Assembly: GCF_049445995.1 (NCBI RefSeq)
Contig: NZ_JBMSDZ010000001.1
Coordinates: 1 to 64,000, forward strand
Length of the DNA: 64,000 bases
Direction: 5' to 3'
Origin: Dyella_A sp049445995
GTDB lineage: Bacteria; Pseudomonadota; Gammaproteobacteria; Xanthomonadales; Rhodanobacteraceae
Within the stretch, counting starts at the first letter, position 1; every line of letters begins with the position of its first letter. Both the position numbers and the translations under genes were made by a program. Shown here one piece after another: positions 8,562-17,269 of the stretch. The notes under the pieces are model-generated. The model was given only the letters and a program-made list of their open reading frames with translations, had not been told where the DNA came from and made no database searches.

Positions 8562-8754
8562 ATGTAACCCACAGCAAATTCTAGATGCCGCGCGAACTTA
8601 GGCGGCGAATTGCCGGTTTTTGGGTGGATCCCTGCCGACCCTCGGCCTGACCGACCGGTGCCGGTGTACGCTAGGTGCCTGCGGCTCTAGTGCCCGTACG
8701 CAGCCGATGAAAGTGTCGCGACGTCCGTGAAGAAGCAAGCCGGAGCTCGCGCCA
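8562..8754. other. Non-coding stretch after tnpA, expected to contain the right end of the transposon
   Basis: In Tn3-family elements the 38-46 bp terminal repeat lies just beyond tnpA. A segment beginning CTTAGGCGG at 8598 has the inner-end signature (CTTA..) seen in right repeats of the family. I could not find its inverted partner elsewhere in the window; the left end may lie upstream of base 1. No gene is evident here. Confidence 0.35.
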
Positions 8755-10395
8755 TCAGCCGCGGTCGACCCGCTTGATCGCACGTGCCGTGCTGCGATCG
8801 ACCCGCCAGGCGTTGACGATCAGCCCCAGCCCGAGCAGCGCCGCGAGGGCAAACAGCACGATCGTCCAGGTAGGGAGGTCGCGTGCGCCGGAGCGCGCCA
8901 GCAGCGCCGCGCCCACGATCAGCGCCGAGGAGATCAGGCCGATCGCCACGCGGTTGGCGATCTTCTGCAGGTTCTCGATCAGGTGCGATTCCTCCAGACC
9001 GTCCACGCGCACGCGCAGGTCGTTGTCGGCCAGCGTGTCCAGCAGGCGCGCGACCTTGCCGGGCATGCCGTGACCCAGCGCGTACACGTCGAAGGCGAGC
9101 GCGGCCGCGCCGGTCTTGGAGGTTTCGTGGCGCAGCAGAGTGAGCAGCAGCGATTCGAGGTGCTGCTCGATGATGCGTCGCGTCGGCAGTCGCGGATGCA
9201 GCGCACTCAGTGTCGCTTCGAGATTGATCAGGGTCTTGCCCAGCAGGCTCAACTCCGGCGGTGGCTGCAGACCACACTGGGCGCCACGGGCGGTAAGATC
9301 GAGCAGCAAGGTGCCCTCGGCGAAAGCGCCGTCCGCGCGTCGTGCAGCGTAGCGGCCCACCAGGTTGCGCACGGCGCGGCGGTAGCTCTGGCGATCGTAT
9401 TCGGGCAGGCGCCGGCCCATCGTCTCGCACAGGCAGGCCACAGTGTCGCCGTCGCCCTGGATCGCATGCAGCATGATCCGCAGCAGCGCCAGCCGTGACG
9501 AACGCGACAGATAGGTGACCATGCCTGCGTCGATTACAGCCAGCTGTCCGTCTTCATCAAGCAGCACATTGCCCGGGTGCGGGTCGGCATGCACGCGGCC
9601 GCGGGCGAACACCTGGTCGAGGTAGGCACGCAGCAGCGAACCGCCCAGCGCTTCGCCGCGTTGCGCATCGATCGCGCCCGCCTCCACCTTGCTTCCGCGG
9701 ATCAGGTCCATGGTCAGTACCCGCCGCGTGCAGAAGCTGCGATGCGGCAGCGGCACCACCAGGCCGGGATATGGATCGAACACCTCCGCCAGCGCCTCCA
9801 GGTTCTCGGCCTCGGCGACGAAATCCAGCTCTTCGTTCAGTGCCTCGTAGGAGGCGGCGACCCAATCGCACACCCCCAGGCGCCGTGCCGTGTCGGCGTG
9901 GCCTTCGGCGAAGCGCGCCACCGCGGTCAGCAGCTCCATATCCGAGGCGACGCGGGCCTCGATGCCGGGACGCTGCACCTTCACCGCCACTGGTGTGCCA
10001 TCGGGCAACTCCGCCGCATGCACCTGGGCCAGCGAGCCGGCTGCGATTGGCGTGGGATCGAAGCGGAGGAACAGGGCGCCGACCGGGGCGCCAAGCTCCT
10101 GCGCGACGACGCCTTCGATCTCCAGCGCGGCCACTTCGCCCACGCCGTCCTGCATGCGCTGCAACGCCGACAGATAACGCGGCGCCACCAGGTCGGGCCG
10201 GGTGGACAGCGCCTGCGCCAGCTTCACGAAGGCCGGACCGAGCGCCTCGATGTCCTCTGAAAACTGTTCGGGTGGAATGTCGCCTTCGCCGGTGTCCATG
10301 CCGGGCGGATCGCCCGGCGCACGGAGCACGCCGGCACGGCGGTACTTCAGAATGAAGGCGCCGATCTGTCGATAGCGTCGGGTGGTGGGAAACAT
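8755..10395 (-). CDS. ABC1/AarF/UbiB-family atypical kinase-like protein
   Basis: A 546-residue protein of the UbiB family, whose members support ubiquinone synthesis or lipid homeostasis through an atypical kinase/ATPase fold. Landmarks are the N-terminal motif KLAQ at 58-61 (usually KxGQ), the Ala-rich loop AGSLAQVH (119-126), the nucleotide-binding Lys in VAVKVQRPG, the catalytic loop HADPHPGNV and DAGM in place of DFG. Two hydrophobic helices sit at the C-terminus, as in UbiB. The start ATG 10395 is chosen because homology begins right there (FPTTRRYRQIG). It stands alone, away from ubi genes, so it is probably a paralogue rather than the core ubiB. Confidence 0.85.
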   Translation of the reverse strand: MFPTTRRYRQIGAFILKYRRAGVLRAPGDPPGMDTGEGDIPPEQFSEDIEALGPAFVKLAQALSTRPDLVAPRYLSALQRMQDGVGEVAALEIEGVVAQELGAPVGALFLRFDPTPIAAGSLAQVHAAELPDGTPVAVKVQRPGIEARVASDMELLTAVARFAEGHADTARRLGVCDWVAASYEALNEELDFVAEAENLEALAEVFDPYPGLVVPLPHRSFCTRRVLTMDLIRGSKVEAGAIDAQRGEALGGSLLRAYLDQVFARGRVHADPHPGNVLLDEDGQLAVIDAGMVTYLSRSSRLALLRIMLHAIQGDGDTVACLCETMGRRLPEYDRQSYRRAVRNLVGRYAARRADGAFAEGTLLLDLTARGAQCGLQPPPELSLLGKTLINLEATLSALHPRLPTRRIIEQHLESLLLTLLRHETSKTGAAALAFDVYALGHGMPGKVARLLDTLADNDLRVRVDGLEESHLIENLQKIANRVAIGLISSALIVGAALLARSGARDLPTWTIVLFALAALLGLGLIVNAWRVDRSTARAIKRVDRG

Positions 10396-10610
10396 GCCGG
10401 GCTCCGCGGGGTGCAAGCAGCGCACAGGACCAGAGCGATCGTGCGGCCATCGATGTGCAGATGCCGTGGTGCGGGCTCGCCGCGAGGCTGCAGCAGGGCG
10501 CGGGCATCACCGGCGCTGCACGCGCTCCAGCCACGCACGTGACGGCGCGGCGTCTACCTTCTGAAAGGCCCCGCCAGCCCGCCATCCACAGCCCTTCCGG
10601 AGGTTACGTC

Positions 10611-10919
10611 ATGGGTCGTTCCGCCACAAAGGTATTCACGCAGCCGGCCGACATAGCCCGCCTGGAGCATTGGGTAACCGAGCTGGCGGTCAACGCCCGC
10701 GTGCGCGTGCACTGCGGTCACACGGCGCCACAGGAGGGCGTGGTGACGGTGACGCCCACGGTGCAGGTGTTCCAGGACGGCGACGGTAACGAAGGCCTCA
10801 ACGGCATCGTGAAACTCGAAAGCATCCAGCGCCCGGACTGGGATGGCGCGATCTGGCTCGGCGACATCACCGGCATAGAGCATCTGGATTCGACGACGTT
10901 CGGCTCGTCCAAGGCCTGA
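10611..10919 (+). CDS. DUF3247 family protein
   Basis: A 102-residue soluble protein with the pattern of the Xanthomonadales-restricted DUF3247 family: a short helical start, then a small beta-rich domain with PTVQVFQDGDGNEG. An AGG-type ribosome binding site precedes the ATG. Function is unknown. It is monocistronic, divergent from the UbiB-like gene. Confidence 0.75.
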   Translation: MGRSATKVFTQPADIARLEHWVTELAVNARVRVHCGHTAPQEGVVTVTPTVQVFQDGDGNEGLNGIVKLESIQRPDWDGAIWLGDITGIEHLDSTTFGSSKA

Positions 10920-10945
10920 TCGATTCCTGGATTTCTCAGTAGGTT

Positions 10946-11014
10946 GTTCATCCGGGGCATCTCTGGAAGATAGGAGTTACGAACTGACCCGGCGCCCAAG
11001 AGCCCCGGATGAAC
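10946..11014. repeat. Inverted repeat downstream of the DUF3247 gene
   Basis: GTTCATCCGGGGC at 10946-10958 and GCCCCGGATGAAC at 11002-11014 form a perfect 13-bp inverted repeat around a 43-nt spacer. There is no T-tract, so a simple intrinsic terminator is unlikely. It could be a REP-type or small mobile element end. The remaining ~300 bases to 11319 show no convincing gene. Confidence 0.6.
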
Positions 11015-11319
11015 CTGCATAAACATGCCCGCTTAAGTCCTCGCGGTTGAACTCTTCTGGTTGATCGCATCCTTGTTCAAGGACCGAAGATGCCGGTAAG
11101 CATGGACATGCGACATCGCTACCGTGCAGCGGCGATGTCTACAACCGCTACTGCTCACGTCGTGGATCGGAGTACCAGCGAACGCCCGGTTCGCCGGTGA
11201 TTGCCTCCCGAGCATTTGCCCTGCCACATGTCGCTTGCGCCAGAGGTAATGATCGCGGCTGGAGCTGATAGCGGCTGGAGTCCGACTGGCGCCTGCTTCA
11301 GCCGGAAGCGGACCTCAGG

Positions 11320-12174
11320 TCAGCGAGTCGGTGGCGCCGGTAGCGTCGGATCGTTTACGCGTGGCACATGGTAGTCATCGAGGATTTTATCGATGGCTGC
11401 ATGGTTGCGTGCGAGTGCGCGGTCGAGCTCGCGCCGCAGCACGCGGTCACCGCGGCGCAGGCCCATCGAGATGTCGAACACCATCGGCGACTGTGGCCCA
11501 TCGAGCCAGGGCGTGACGGGCGTCAGCACCATGGGCACACCCGACAGTGCAGCGAAGTAGCCGGCGGTGGGGCCCCAAACTACGGCCACGTCGATGTCAC
11601 CGTGTACGACCGCCTGGATGACCGCAGCCTGCGGCGCCTTGTCCGCATAATTGCCATACACGGTGTAACCGCGCACGTTTCCGGTGATGCCGCGGCGTGC
11701 GAGCGACATCGCTGGGGGTGGGTTGACGCCGTCGTCGCCGACCAGCTGCACGCCGATGTGCAGCGTGCGCAGGCGTGGATCGTCCAGCGAGGTCAGCGTC
11801 CGCAGGCCGCGATCCATGCGGCTGACGAAAACGTAGGTGGAGCGGTAGTACGGATCAGTGGTGCCGGTCATGTCGGCACTGCTGGCCATGCCCGGGATAA
11901 CGTCGCAAGCGCCGGCGTTGAGCGTATTGCGGACTGCGCCGCGGCGCTGCGCCCACCAGGTGTATTTGACGTGCGCACCGAGGTCTTTGGCGAGCAGCTC
12001 GACGATACGGTTTTCGAAGCCTTCGCCGGTGGCGTTGGAGAACGGTAGGTTGTTCGGATCGGCGCAGACGCGAAGGTCGTGGGCGGTGGCCGCGGTACAC
12101 GCAGCGAAGCCAAGCAGCAGCATGGCAAGCGGCATGCACGGGCGAGGAAAGCTCCTGCGAAAAAAAACGGTCAT
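11320..12174 (-). CDS. XoxJ/MoxJ-like periplasmic binding protein of a quinoprotein dehydrogenase cluster
   Basis: A 284-residue exported solute-binding-fold protein, with a signal peptide (about 1-32) followed by DLRVCADPNNLPFSN. That is the characteristic first strand of the quinoprotein-dehydrogenase-associated binding-protein family (XoxJ/MoxJ). XoxJ is thought to help activate or load XoxF dehydrogenases. Start ATG 12174 overlaps the stop of the propeller fragment (ATGA), making it the last gene of the operon that begins with the PQQ dehydrogenase. Confidence 0.82.
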   Translation of the reverse strand: MTVFFRRSFPRPCMPLAMLLLGFAACTAATAHDLRVCADPNNLPFSNATGEGFENRIVELLAKDLGAHVKYTWWAQRRGAVRNTLNAGACDVIPGMASSADMTGTTDPYYRSTYVFVSRMDRGLRTLTSLDDPRLRTLHIGVQLVGDDGVNPPPAMSLARRGITGNVRGYTVYGNYADKAPQAAVIQAVVHGDIDVAVVWGPTAGYFAALSGVPMVLTPVTPWLDGPQSPMVFDISMGLRRGDRVLRRELDRALARNHAAIDKILDDYHVPRVNDPTLPAPPTR

Positions 12175-12551
12175 GGCGTCACCACCACACCCCATGGTTT
12201 GCCGCCAACCGCTATCGTGGCGACTGGCTTGTTCGCGACCAGATCGATCACCGTGCCGTCCCCGGACAAGCCATTCGCGGCAACAAGTTGCTTGCCATCA
12301 GGCGCGATGCCGATACCCCAGTTGCGGTGGCCGACCGGAAAATAGCGGCTGATCGCGAAGGTTTTCGGATCCACTTCCGCCACGGCGTCGCCGCGGCCAA
12401 GCGCGACGAATGCACGGTCCGGACGCAATACGAGCCCGACCGCCTGCACGGTCGCCGGCGCCTTGTCGTCATCATCGAAATCGATCGTGTGCAGCACCTT
12501 TCGGGAGGGTACCGCGAAGACCGCCACGGTGGCACGCGTTATCGAACGCAT
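12171..12551 (-). pseudogene. C-terminal fragment of a YVTN-type beta-propeller (PQQ catabolism-associated)
   Basis: About 126 residues with blade repeats such as ATVAVFAVPSRKVLHTI, PDRAFVALGRGDAVAEVD and PDGKQLVAANGLSGDGTVIDL. This matches the last blades of the PQQ-associated propeller proteins, which normally have ~320 residues and a signal peptide; both the first half and the signal peptide are missing. Its beginning overlaps the 3' end of ctaG in another frame. The likely cause is a deletion that joined the end of ctaG to the middle of the propeller gene. It may still be translated, but not exported. Confidence 0.65.
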
Positions 12552-13425
12552 CGAATCGCCCTCCCTCCCGGCCGAGCCGGCGCGCGAACAGCGCGAGCCC
12601 GGCAAGCGCATGCACCACGCCGCCGGGAATCCACATCAGCAGTCCAGCCAGTTGCTGGTCCTCGGCGGGCGTGAGCCCGAAGGCATCCAGTCCACTTATT
12701 GCGTAGCCGGCGTACCAAGGGCTGGACGAAAACGCCATCAGCGCGCCGAGTGCGCCACTCACCGTGGCGGTGAAGAACAGGCAGCCGACCGAGACGCCCA
12801 CGCGATGCTCGTGCCCACGAAGCACGGCCCACCAGAACAGCAGCGCGGTGACCAGGAACGACAGGTGCTGGACGACGTGCCATCCCTGATTCGCCAGCGC
12901 CAGATCGAACAGACGCGGCGCGTGCCACGCCCACAGTGCGACGGCCTGCAACATCGTCGCCGTCATCGGTGCCGTCAACATGTGCCATGGCGTGCTGATG
13001 CCGCGCCCGAACGCCGCCAGCGCCCGACGTCCGCCTTGCGGATACGCCCATAGGGCGATGCCGATCGGATGCGACAGCACCAGCAGCGGCGCCGCGACGA
13101 GCATCAGCAGTTCGTGCTCGACCATGTGCGCCGCGAACGACCGCTCGCCGGCTTCGTGCAGCGGCGTGACCAGCGCCGCGGCCAGCACCAGCCAGCCTGC
13201 GATGAACAAGCTCGCGCTCGCGTGGTGCGCGGTGGCGGCGGTCGTACGATGGCGCAGGCGAAGATAGCCCACTGCGTACCAGGCGAGACTGGCCAGCAGC
13301 GGGCCGACAACCCAGCCGTCAAAGGTCCATTCGGGCGCGGCGGTGCCATCATGCACGCCATGCGCGAGCACCGTGAACGAGGCCGCCGCCGATGCTGCCA
13401 TCGCCATTCGAACCGCAAGCATCAT
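12472..13425 (-). CDS. ctaG: Cytochrome c oxidase assembly factor CtaG (caa3 type)
   Basis: A 317-residue polytopic membrane protein with about seven helices and the caa3-CtaG pattern: HMVEHELLMLVAAPLLVLS, WAWHAPRLFDLAL and FTGLTPAEDQQLAGL-like segments with conserved His. It assists copper insertion in caa3-type oxidases. Start ATG 13425 overlaps the stop of the small membrane gene upstream. The last ~25 residues, after GGRFDAFD, look unrelated to the family and coincide with the propeller fragment read in another frame, so the native C-terminus was probably replaced. Confidence 0.85.
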   Translation of the reverse strand: MMLAVRMAMAASAAASFTVLAHGVHDGTAAPEWTFDGWVVGPLLASLAWYAVGYLRLRHRTTAATAHHASASLFIAGWLVLAAALVTPLHEAGERSFAAHMVEHELLMLVAAPLLVLSHPIGIALWAYPQGGRRALAAFGRGISTPWHMLTAPMTATMLQAVALWAWHAPRLFDLALANQGWHVVQHLSFLVTALLFWWAVLRGHEHRVGVSVGCLFFTATVSGALGALMAFSSSPWYAGYAISGLDAFGLTPAEDQQLAGLLMWIPGGVVHALAGLALFARRLGREGGRFDAFDNACHRGGLRGTLPKGAAHDRFR

Positions 13426-13748
13426 GGCAGGCACGCGGGCAGGATCGCGCCGGCCATGATTCCCCACAGCACCATCAGCGCAAACAGCGCCGCAGCCATC
13501 AGGCTCATGTGTGCGACGAAGCGGCGCGTGGAGTCGGGCCCGGGATGCGCACGCACGGCCGACCAGGAGAAGGCCGCTCCGACCACGATCAACAGCAGTG
13601 CCGTCAGTCCCACCAGCAGGTCGTATTGGCCGTAGCGGCAGTCGAAATGCATCGAATCAGAAATGAGCTGATGTTGCAGGCCAGCGCCAACCATGCCGGC
13701 TATCAATCCGGCCCACGGCTTGAATTCAGCGGAATTTGACATTTTCAT
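13422..13748 (-). CDS. Small three-helix membrane protein of the oxidase cluster
   Basis: A 108-residue protein with three hydrophobic stretches: around residues 10-27, 41-60 and 73-100. I do not recognise a named family. Small membrane proteins of this kind often sit between coxC and ctaG in caa3-type clusters and may act as a small subunit or assembly factor. Start ATG 13748 follows a GAAGG site at 5-6 nt; ATG 13766 (overlapping coxC) is an alternative. It ends in an ATGA overlap with ctaG. Confidence 0.65.
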   Translation of the reverse strand: MKMSNSAEFKPWAGLIAGMVGAGLQHQLISDSMHFDCRYGQYDLLVGLTALLLIVVGAAFSWSAVRAHPGPDSTRRFVAHMSLMAAALFALMVLWGIMAGAILPACLP

Positions 13749-13756
13749 CAACGCCT

Positions 13757-14365
13757 TCACAGCCATCGCGGCGTCCAATACACGACGATGTAGAGCACGA
13801 CCCAGCTCCACACGATGAAGTGCCAGTACAGTGCGTTGTCTGAAACGTCGGAGAACCTGCGGCCGTCGAACTTCTTCACGAAGGCGAGCACGACGAGCAC
13901 GCCACTGTCGAAGGTGTCGGTGGCCATGTGCAGCGTGTGCAGAGCGAGGATCGCCCATACGATCGAGCCATAGGCGTTCTTGTCCCAGCTGACGTTGAGC
14001 GCGGTGAATTCCATCGCACGGATTGCCAGCAGCACTGCACAGACCAGCGTCATCAACACCAGCCCGAAACGCACCGCCGGCAGATCGTAGTTTTCCCCGC
14101 GCTTTTTCAACCACTGGTTCGGAATCTCGCTGGCGATGGCGATACCCGTAAACAGCGTGCCCCACAGCAGCGACGGCGGCGAGCTGGCCGGCGGCCAGGA
14201 GGTCTCGTAATGCAGCAGGTAGTAGTACGCCCCAACGGCCAGCACGAAACCCATGCCCTCGATCAGCATGAAGCCAATCACGCCCCACCAGCCCAGGCTG
14301 GTCGAACCGAAGTTGTGGTCCGGCAGTTCCGAAACATCGCCGACGATGGTGATCGTGCGGCTCAT
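13757..14365 (-). CDS. ctaE: Cytochrome c oxidase subunit III
   Basis: A 202-residue membrane protein with five hydrophobic helices. It has the subunit III landmarks GWWGVIGFMLIEG at the first helix, HTLHMATDTFDSG and the terminal DNALYWHFIVWSWVVLY. It lacks the first two helices of the seven-helix mitochondrial type, as is usual for caa3/bacterial forms. Start ATG 14365 overlaps the ctaD stop. Confidence 0.9.
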   Translation of the reverse strand: MSRTITIVGDVSELPDHNFGSTSLGWWGVIGFMLIEGMGFVLAVGAYYYLLHYETSWPPASSPPSLLWGTLFTGIAIASEIPNQWLKKRGENYDLPAVRFGLVLMTLVCAVLLAIRAMEFTALNVSWDKNAYGSIVWAILALHTLHMATDTFDSGVLVVLAFVKKFDGRRFSDVSDNALYWHFIVWSWVVLYIVVYWTPRWL

Positions 14366-16260
14366 TGCGAGCCTCCCATGCTCGGCTGGCTGCGCCTGGG
14401 CCAGAACCAGGCGGTCAGCGCAATAGCCACCGGAATCGCGCCCCAGACCACGCCCCATGGGCTGAAAATCGACCATACGAACAGCAGCGTGATCGCCAGC
14501 GCCGAGAGCAGCGGCCAGATGTCCGGATCAGGCATCGTCCAGCGCGTGGCCGGATGGGCATCGGTCGAGGAAGTGAGCAGCGCCTCGCGCTTGGTTTTGC
14601 TCAATCCGGTCATCACCGCAAGGTCATTGTCCAGTGGCCAAAGCGGCTCGGGGCCGTACACGGCGGGCATTTCCTCGAAGTTGTACGGCGGCGGTGGCGA
14701 AGCCGTTGCCCATGCGAGATCCGGTGCTCCCCACGGGTTGTCGCCTATCGGATCGCGCGACCGCATCGCGAGCACGAAGTTGATGGCGAATAACAGCACG
14801 CTCACAGCGATGATCCACGAACCGACCGAGGCGATGAGGTTGGGCAGGTCCCAGTCCAGCCCCGCCGGGTAGGTGTACACCCGCCGCGGCATGCCCATCA
14901 GCCCGAGAATGTGCATCGGGAAAAAGGTCACATTGAAGCCGATGAAGAACAGCCAGAATTGCCAGCGCCCGAGCCGCTCGCTGAGCATGCGGCCGGTGAA
15001 CTTCGGGAACCAGTAATACAGCGCGCCCATCAGCGGAAACACCGCGCCGCCGATCAGCACGTAGTGGAAGTGCGCAACGACAAAATAGGTGTCATGCACC
15101 TGCAGGTCCAGCGGTACCGCTGCGACCATGACGCCGGTCATCCCGCCGAGCACGAACAACGCGAAGAAGCCCAGCACGAACAGCAAGGGCACGGTGACCA
15201 CGGGCTTGCCGGTCCACAGCGTCGCGATCCAGCAGAAGATCTGCACGCCGCTGGGGATGGCGATCATCATACTGGCCGCGGTGTAGAAGCTGTTGCCCAG
15301 CGGCGGCAGGCCCGTCGCGAACATGTGGTGCACCCACAAGCCGAACGCCAGGAACCCGGTCGCGAACAGCGCCAGCACCATGGCGGTGTAGCCGAAGATC
15401 GGGCGCCGGGAGAAAGTCTCCACGATGCTGGAGATCATTCCCAGCGCCGGCATGAAGATGATGTAGACCTCCGGATGCCCGAAGAACCAGAACAGGTGCT
15501 GCCACAACAGTGCATCGCCCCCCTCCGATGCGTTGTAGAACTGCGTGCCGACCAACCGGTCGGTGATCAGAAACGTGCTGCCAACCATCACCGAAGGCAT
15601 CGCGAAGATCACCATCAGGCTGGTGACCAGCATCGACCACACGAACAGCGGGATGCGTCGCAGGGTCATGCCCGGTGCGCGCATGCACAGGATGGTGGCG
15701 ACCAGTTCCACCGCGACGCACAGCGCAGCGACCTCGGTGAAGGTAATCATCTGCGCCCAGAAGTCGGTGCGCTTGCCGGGCGAAAAATCGGGGCCCGACA
15801 ACGGGACATAGCCCGACCAGCCGGCCTCGGGCCCGACATCGCCGATGAAGGCAAGAAAAATCATGACGCCGCCGAACAGGTAGACCCAGTAGCTGAAGGC
15901 ATTCAGGCGCGGGAACGAAATGTTCCGCGCGCCGACCATCAGCGGAACCATGTACACCGCCACGGCTTCCATCACGGGCACGGCGAACAGGAACATCATT
16001 ACCGAACCGTGCATCGAGAACAGCTGGTTGTAGCGATCGGGTCCGAGGAAATGGTTCTCCGGCCGCGACAGCTGGATGCGCATCAGTATTGCCATGATGC
16101 CGGCGAGGACGAAGAACACCAGCGCCGTGACGATGTAACGGCGACCGATGCGCTTATGGTCGACCGTGGTCAGCCAGCCCATCAGGCCGGGGCGATCTGC
16201 CCAGGTGGCGAGCAGCGTCTGCCGGTCGCGTTCGCGTAACACGGTAGCGGTGTCGGTCAT
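14362..16260 (-). CDS. ctaD: Cytochrome c oxidase subunit I (haem-copper oxidase)
   Basis: A 632-residue subunit I with ~12 or more membrane helices. The low-spin haem ligand is in FSMHGSVMMF; the CuB site and its cross-linked Tyr are in WFFGHPEVYII; the CuB His pair is in LWVHHMF; and the binuclear-centre and low-spin haem His are in VVAHFHYVLIGG. This places it in the A-type haem-copper oxidases. A C-terminal extension of ~100 residues includes further hydrophobic segments. It overlaps coxC and follows ctaC by 10 nt. Confidence 0.96.
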   Translation of the reverse strand: MTDTATVLRERDRQTLLATWADRPGLMGWLTTVDHKRIGRRYIVTALVFFVLAGIMAILMRIQLSRPENHFLGPDRYNQLFSMHGSVMMFLFAVPVMEAVAVYMVPLMVGARNISFPRLNAFSYWVYLFGGVMIFLAFIGDVGPEAGWSGYVPLSGPDFSPGKRTDFWAQMITFTEVAALCVAVELVATILCMRAPGMTLRRIPLFVWSMLVTSLMVIFAMPSVMVGSTFLITDRLVGTQFYNASEGGDALLWQHLFWFFGHPEVYIIFMPALGMISSIVETFSRRPIFGYTAMVLALFATGFLAFGLWVHHMFATGLPPLGNSFYTAASMMIAIPSGVQIFCWIATLWTGKPVVTVPLLFVLGFFALFVLGGMTGVMVAAVPLDLQVHDTYFVVAHFHYVLIGGAVFPLMGALYYWFPKFTGRMLSERLGRWQFWLFFIGFNVTFFPMHILGLMGMPRRVYTYPAGLDWDLPNLIASVGSWIIAVSVLLFAINFVLAMRSRDPIGDNPWGAPDLAWATASPPPPYNFEEMPAVYGPEPLWPLDNDLAVMTGLSKTKREALLTSSTDAHPATRWTMPDPDIWPLLSALAITLLFVWSIFSPWGVVWGAIPVAIALTAWFWPRRSQPSMGGSQ

Positions 16261-16270
16261 GCGCGCCTCG

Positions 16271-17269
16271 TCATTGCAAGGTCATCAGGTAGTCGACGAT
16301 GTCAGCCAACTGCTGTTGCTGCAGCGGCACCTCGGGCATGTTGGTGCCAGGTTTTTGCCGCTGCGGGTCGGCAATCCACGCCGAAAGCGTGCCGCGATTG
16401 AACGGTAGCGCGCCCGCGGCCAGAGTGCGGCGCGAGGCCAGATGCGTGAGATTCGGCCCGGTGACGCCGCCGGCGTCGGTGCCAGCGATCGTGTGGCACA
16501 TCGCGCAGGCAGTGGCGTTGAAGGCCCGCATGCCGGCCAGCGCGGTCGGCGTGGATGGCGTTGCCGCCGGAGCCAGCTGGCGTGCCTTCCACGCGGCAAA
16601 CGCCGAGGTGTCGTCCACCTGCACGTCCAGCGCCATGTTGGCGTGCTGCAGGCCGCAGAATTCTGCGCATTGTCCGCGATACGTGCCGGTCTTACGGGGT
16701 GTCATCACGATGACGTTCGTGCGGCCTGGGATGAGGTCTTCCTTGCCGTTGAGCACGGGGATCCAAAGGCTGTGGATCACGTCATTGCTGCGCAGCTCGA
16801 TGCGCGTGGGCCGATCGACCGGCAGGTGCAACTCGTTGGCGGTGGTGAATTGCCTGGATGGATCGGCGTCCAGGTAGTCCACCTGCCACCACCACTGCAT
16901 GGCGGTAATGCGCACCTTGACCGGATCGGTGACTGCGACGTGCAGCCGGCGGTCGGCGATATAGCTCGATGCCGTGAGCACGGTCAGCAGGCCGGCGACC
17001 AGTATGACGAATGCGGCGAGGCCGAATGCGGCGTGCCGGTCGCCTCCCATGGTGTGGCCGCGCGAGTGCTTGCGCCACAGCGCCCATCCCAGCGCAGCCA
17101 GTACCAGCAGGTACATCGGCACGCAGATCCACAGCATCAGGTCCCACACACGCTCGATCGCGGCGGCCTGGTCCCCGGCTGGCGCAAGCGCCGACTGCAC
17201 ATGGCTGCAACCGGCGAGGAGCGAGGCCGCGCCCGCCGCGAGCAGTGCCGTCGCACGACGAGTTTTCAT
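16271..17269 (-). CDS. ctaC: Cytochrome c oxidase subunit II with fused cytochrome c domain
   Basis: A 332-residue subunit II. A lipobox-like LLAGC ends the signal peptide (acylated Cys near 21); two helices follow. The CuA domain has the motif CAEFCGLQHANM with an upstream His in NDVIHSLW. A C-terminal class I cytochrome c domain carries CAMCH and the axial Met in GTNMPEVP. This fusion defines a caa3-type oxidase that takes electrons directly from a small cytochrome. Its start overlaps the stop of the cytochrome c gene. Confidence 0.95.
   Translation of the reverse strand: MKTRRATALLAAGAASLLAGCSHVQSALAPAGDQAAAIERVWDLMLWICVPMYLLVLAALGWALWRKHSRGHTMGGDRHAAFGLAAFVILVAGLLTVLTASSYIADRRLHVAVTDPVKVRITAMQWWWQVDYLDADPSRQFTTANELHLPVDRPTRIELRSNDVIHSLWIPVLNGKEDLIPGRTNVIVMTPRKTGTYRGQCAEFCGLQHANMALDVQVDDTSAFAAWKARQLAPAATPSTPTALAGMRAFNATACAMCHTIAGTDAGGVTGPNLTHLASRRTLAAGALPFNRGTLSAWIADPQRQKPGTNMPEVPLQQQQLADIVDYLMTLQ

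Noticed and set aside
8598..8640. Candidate right terminal repeat of the Tn3-family element
   Set aside because: The CTTA start fits, but no inverted partner was found in the window, so it is not reported as a repeat feature.
13740..13755. TTGA-N8-TCAA sequence near the coxC end as an FNR box
   Set aside because: Spacing is 8 instead of 6 and the site lies inside an operon between closely spaced genes.
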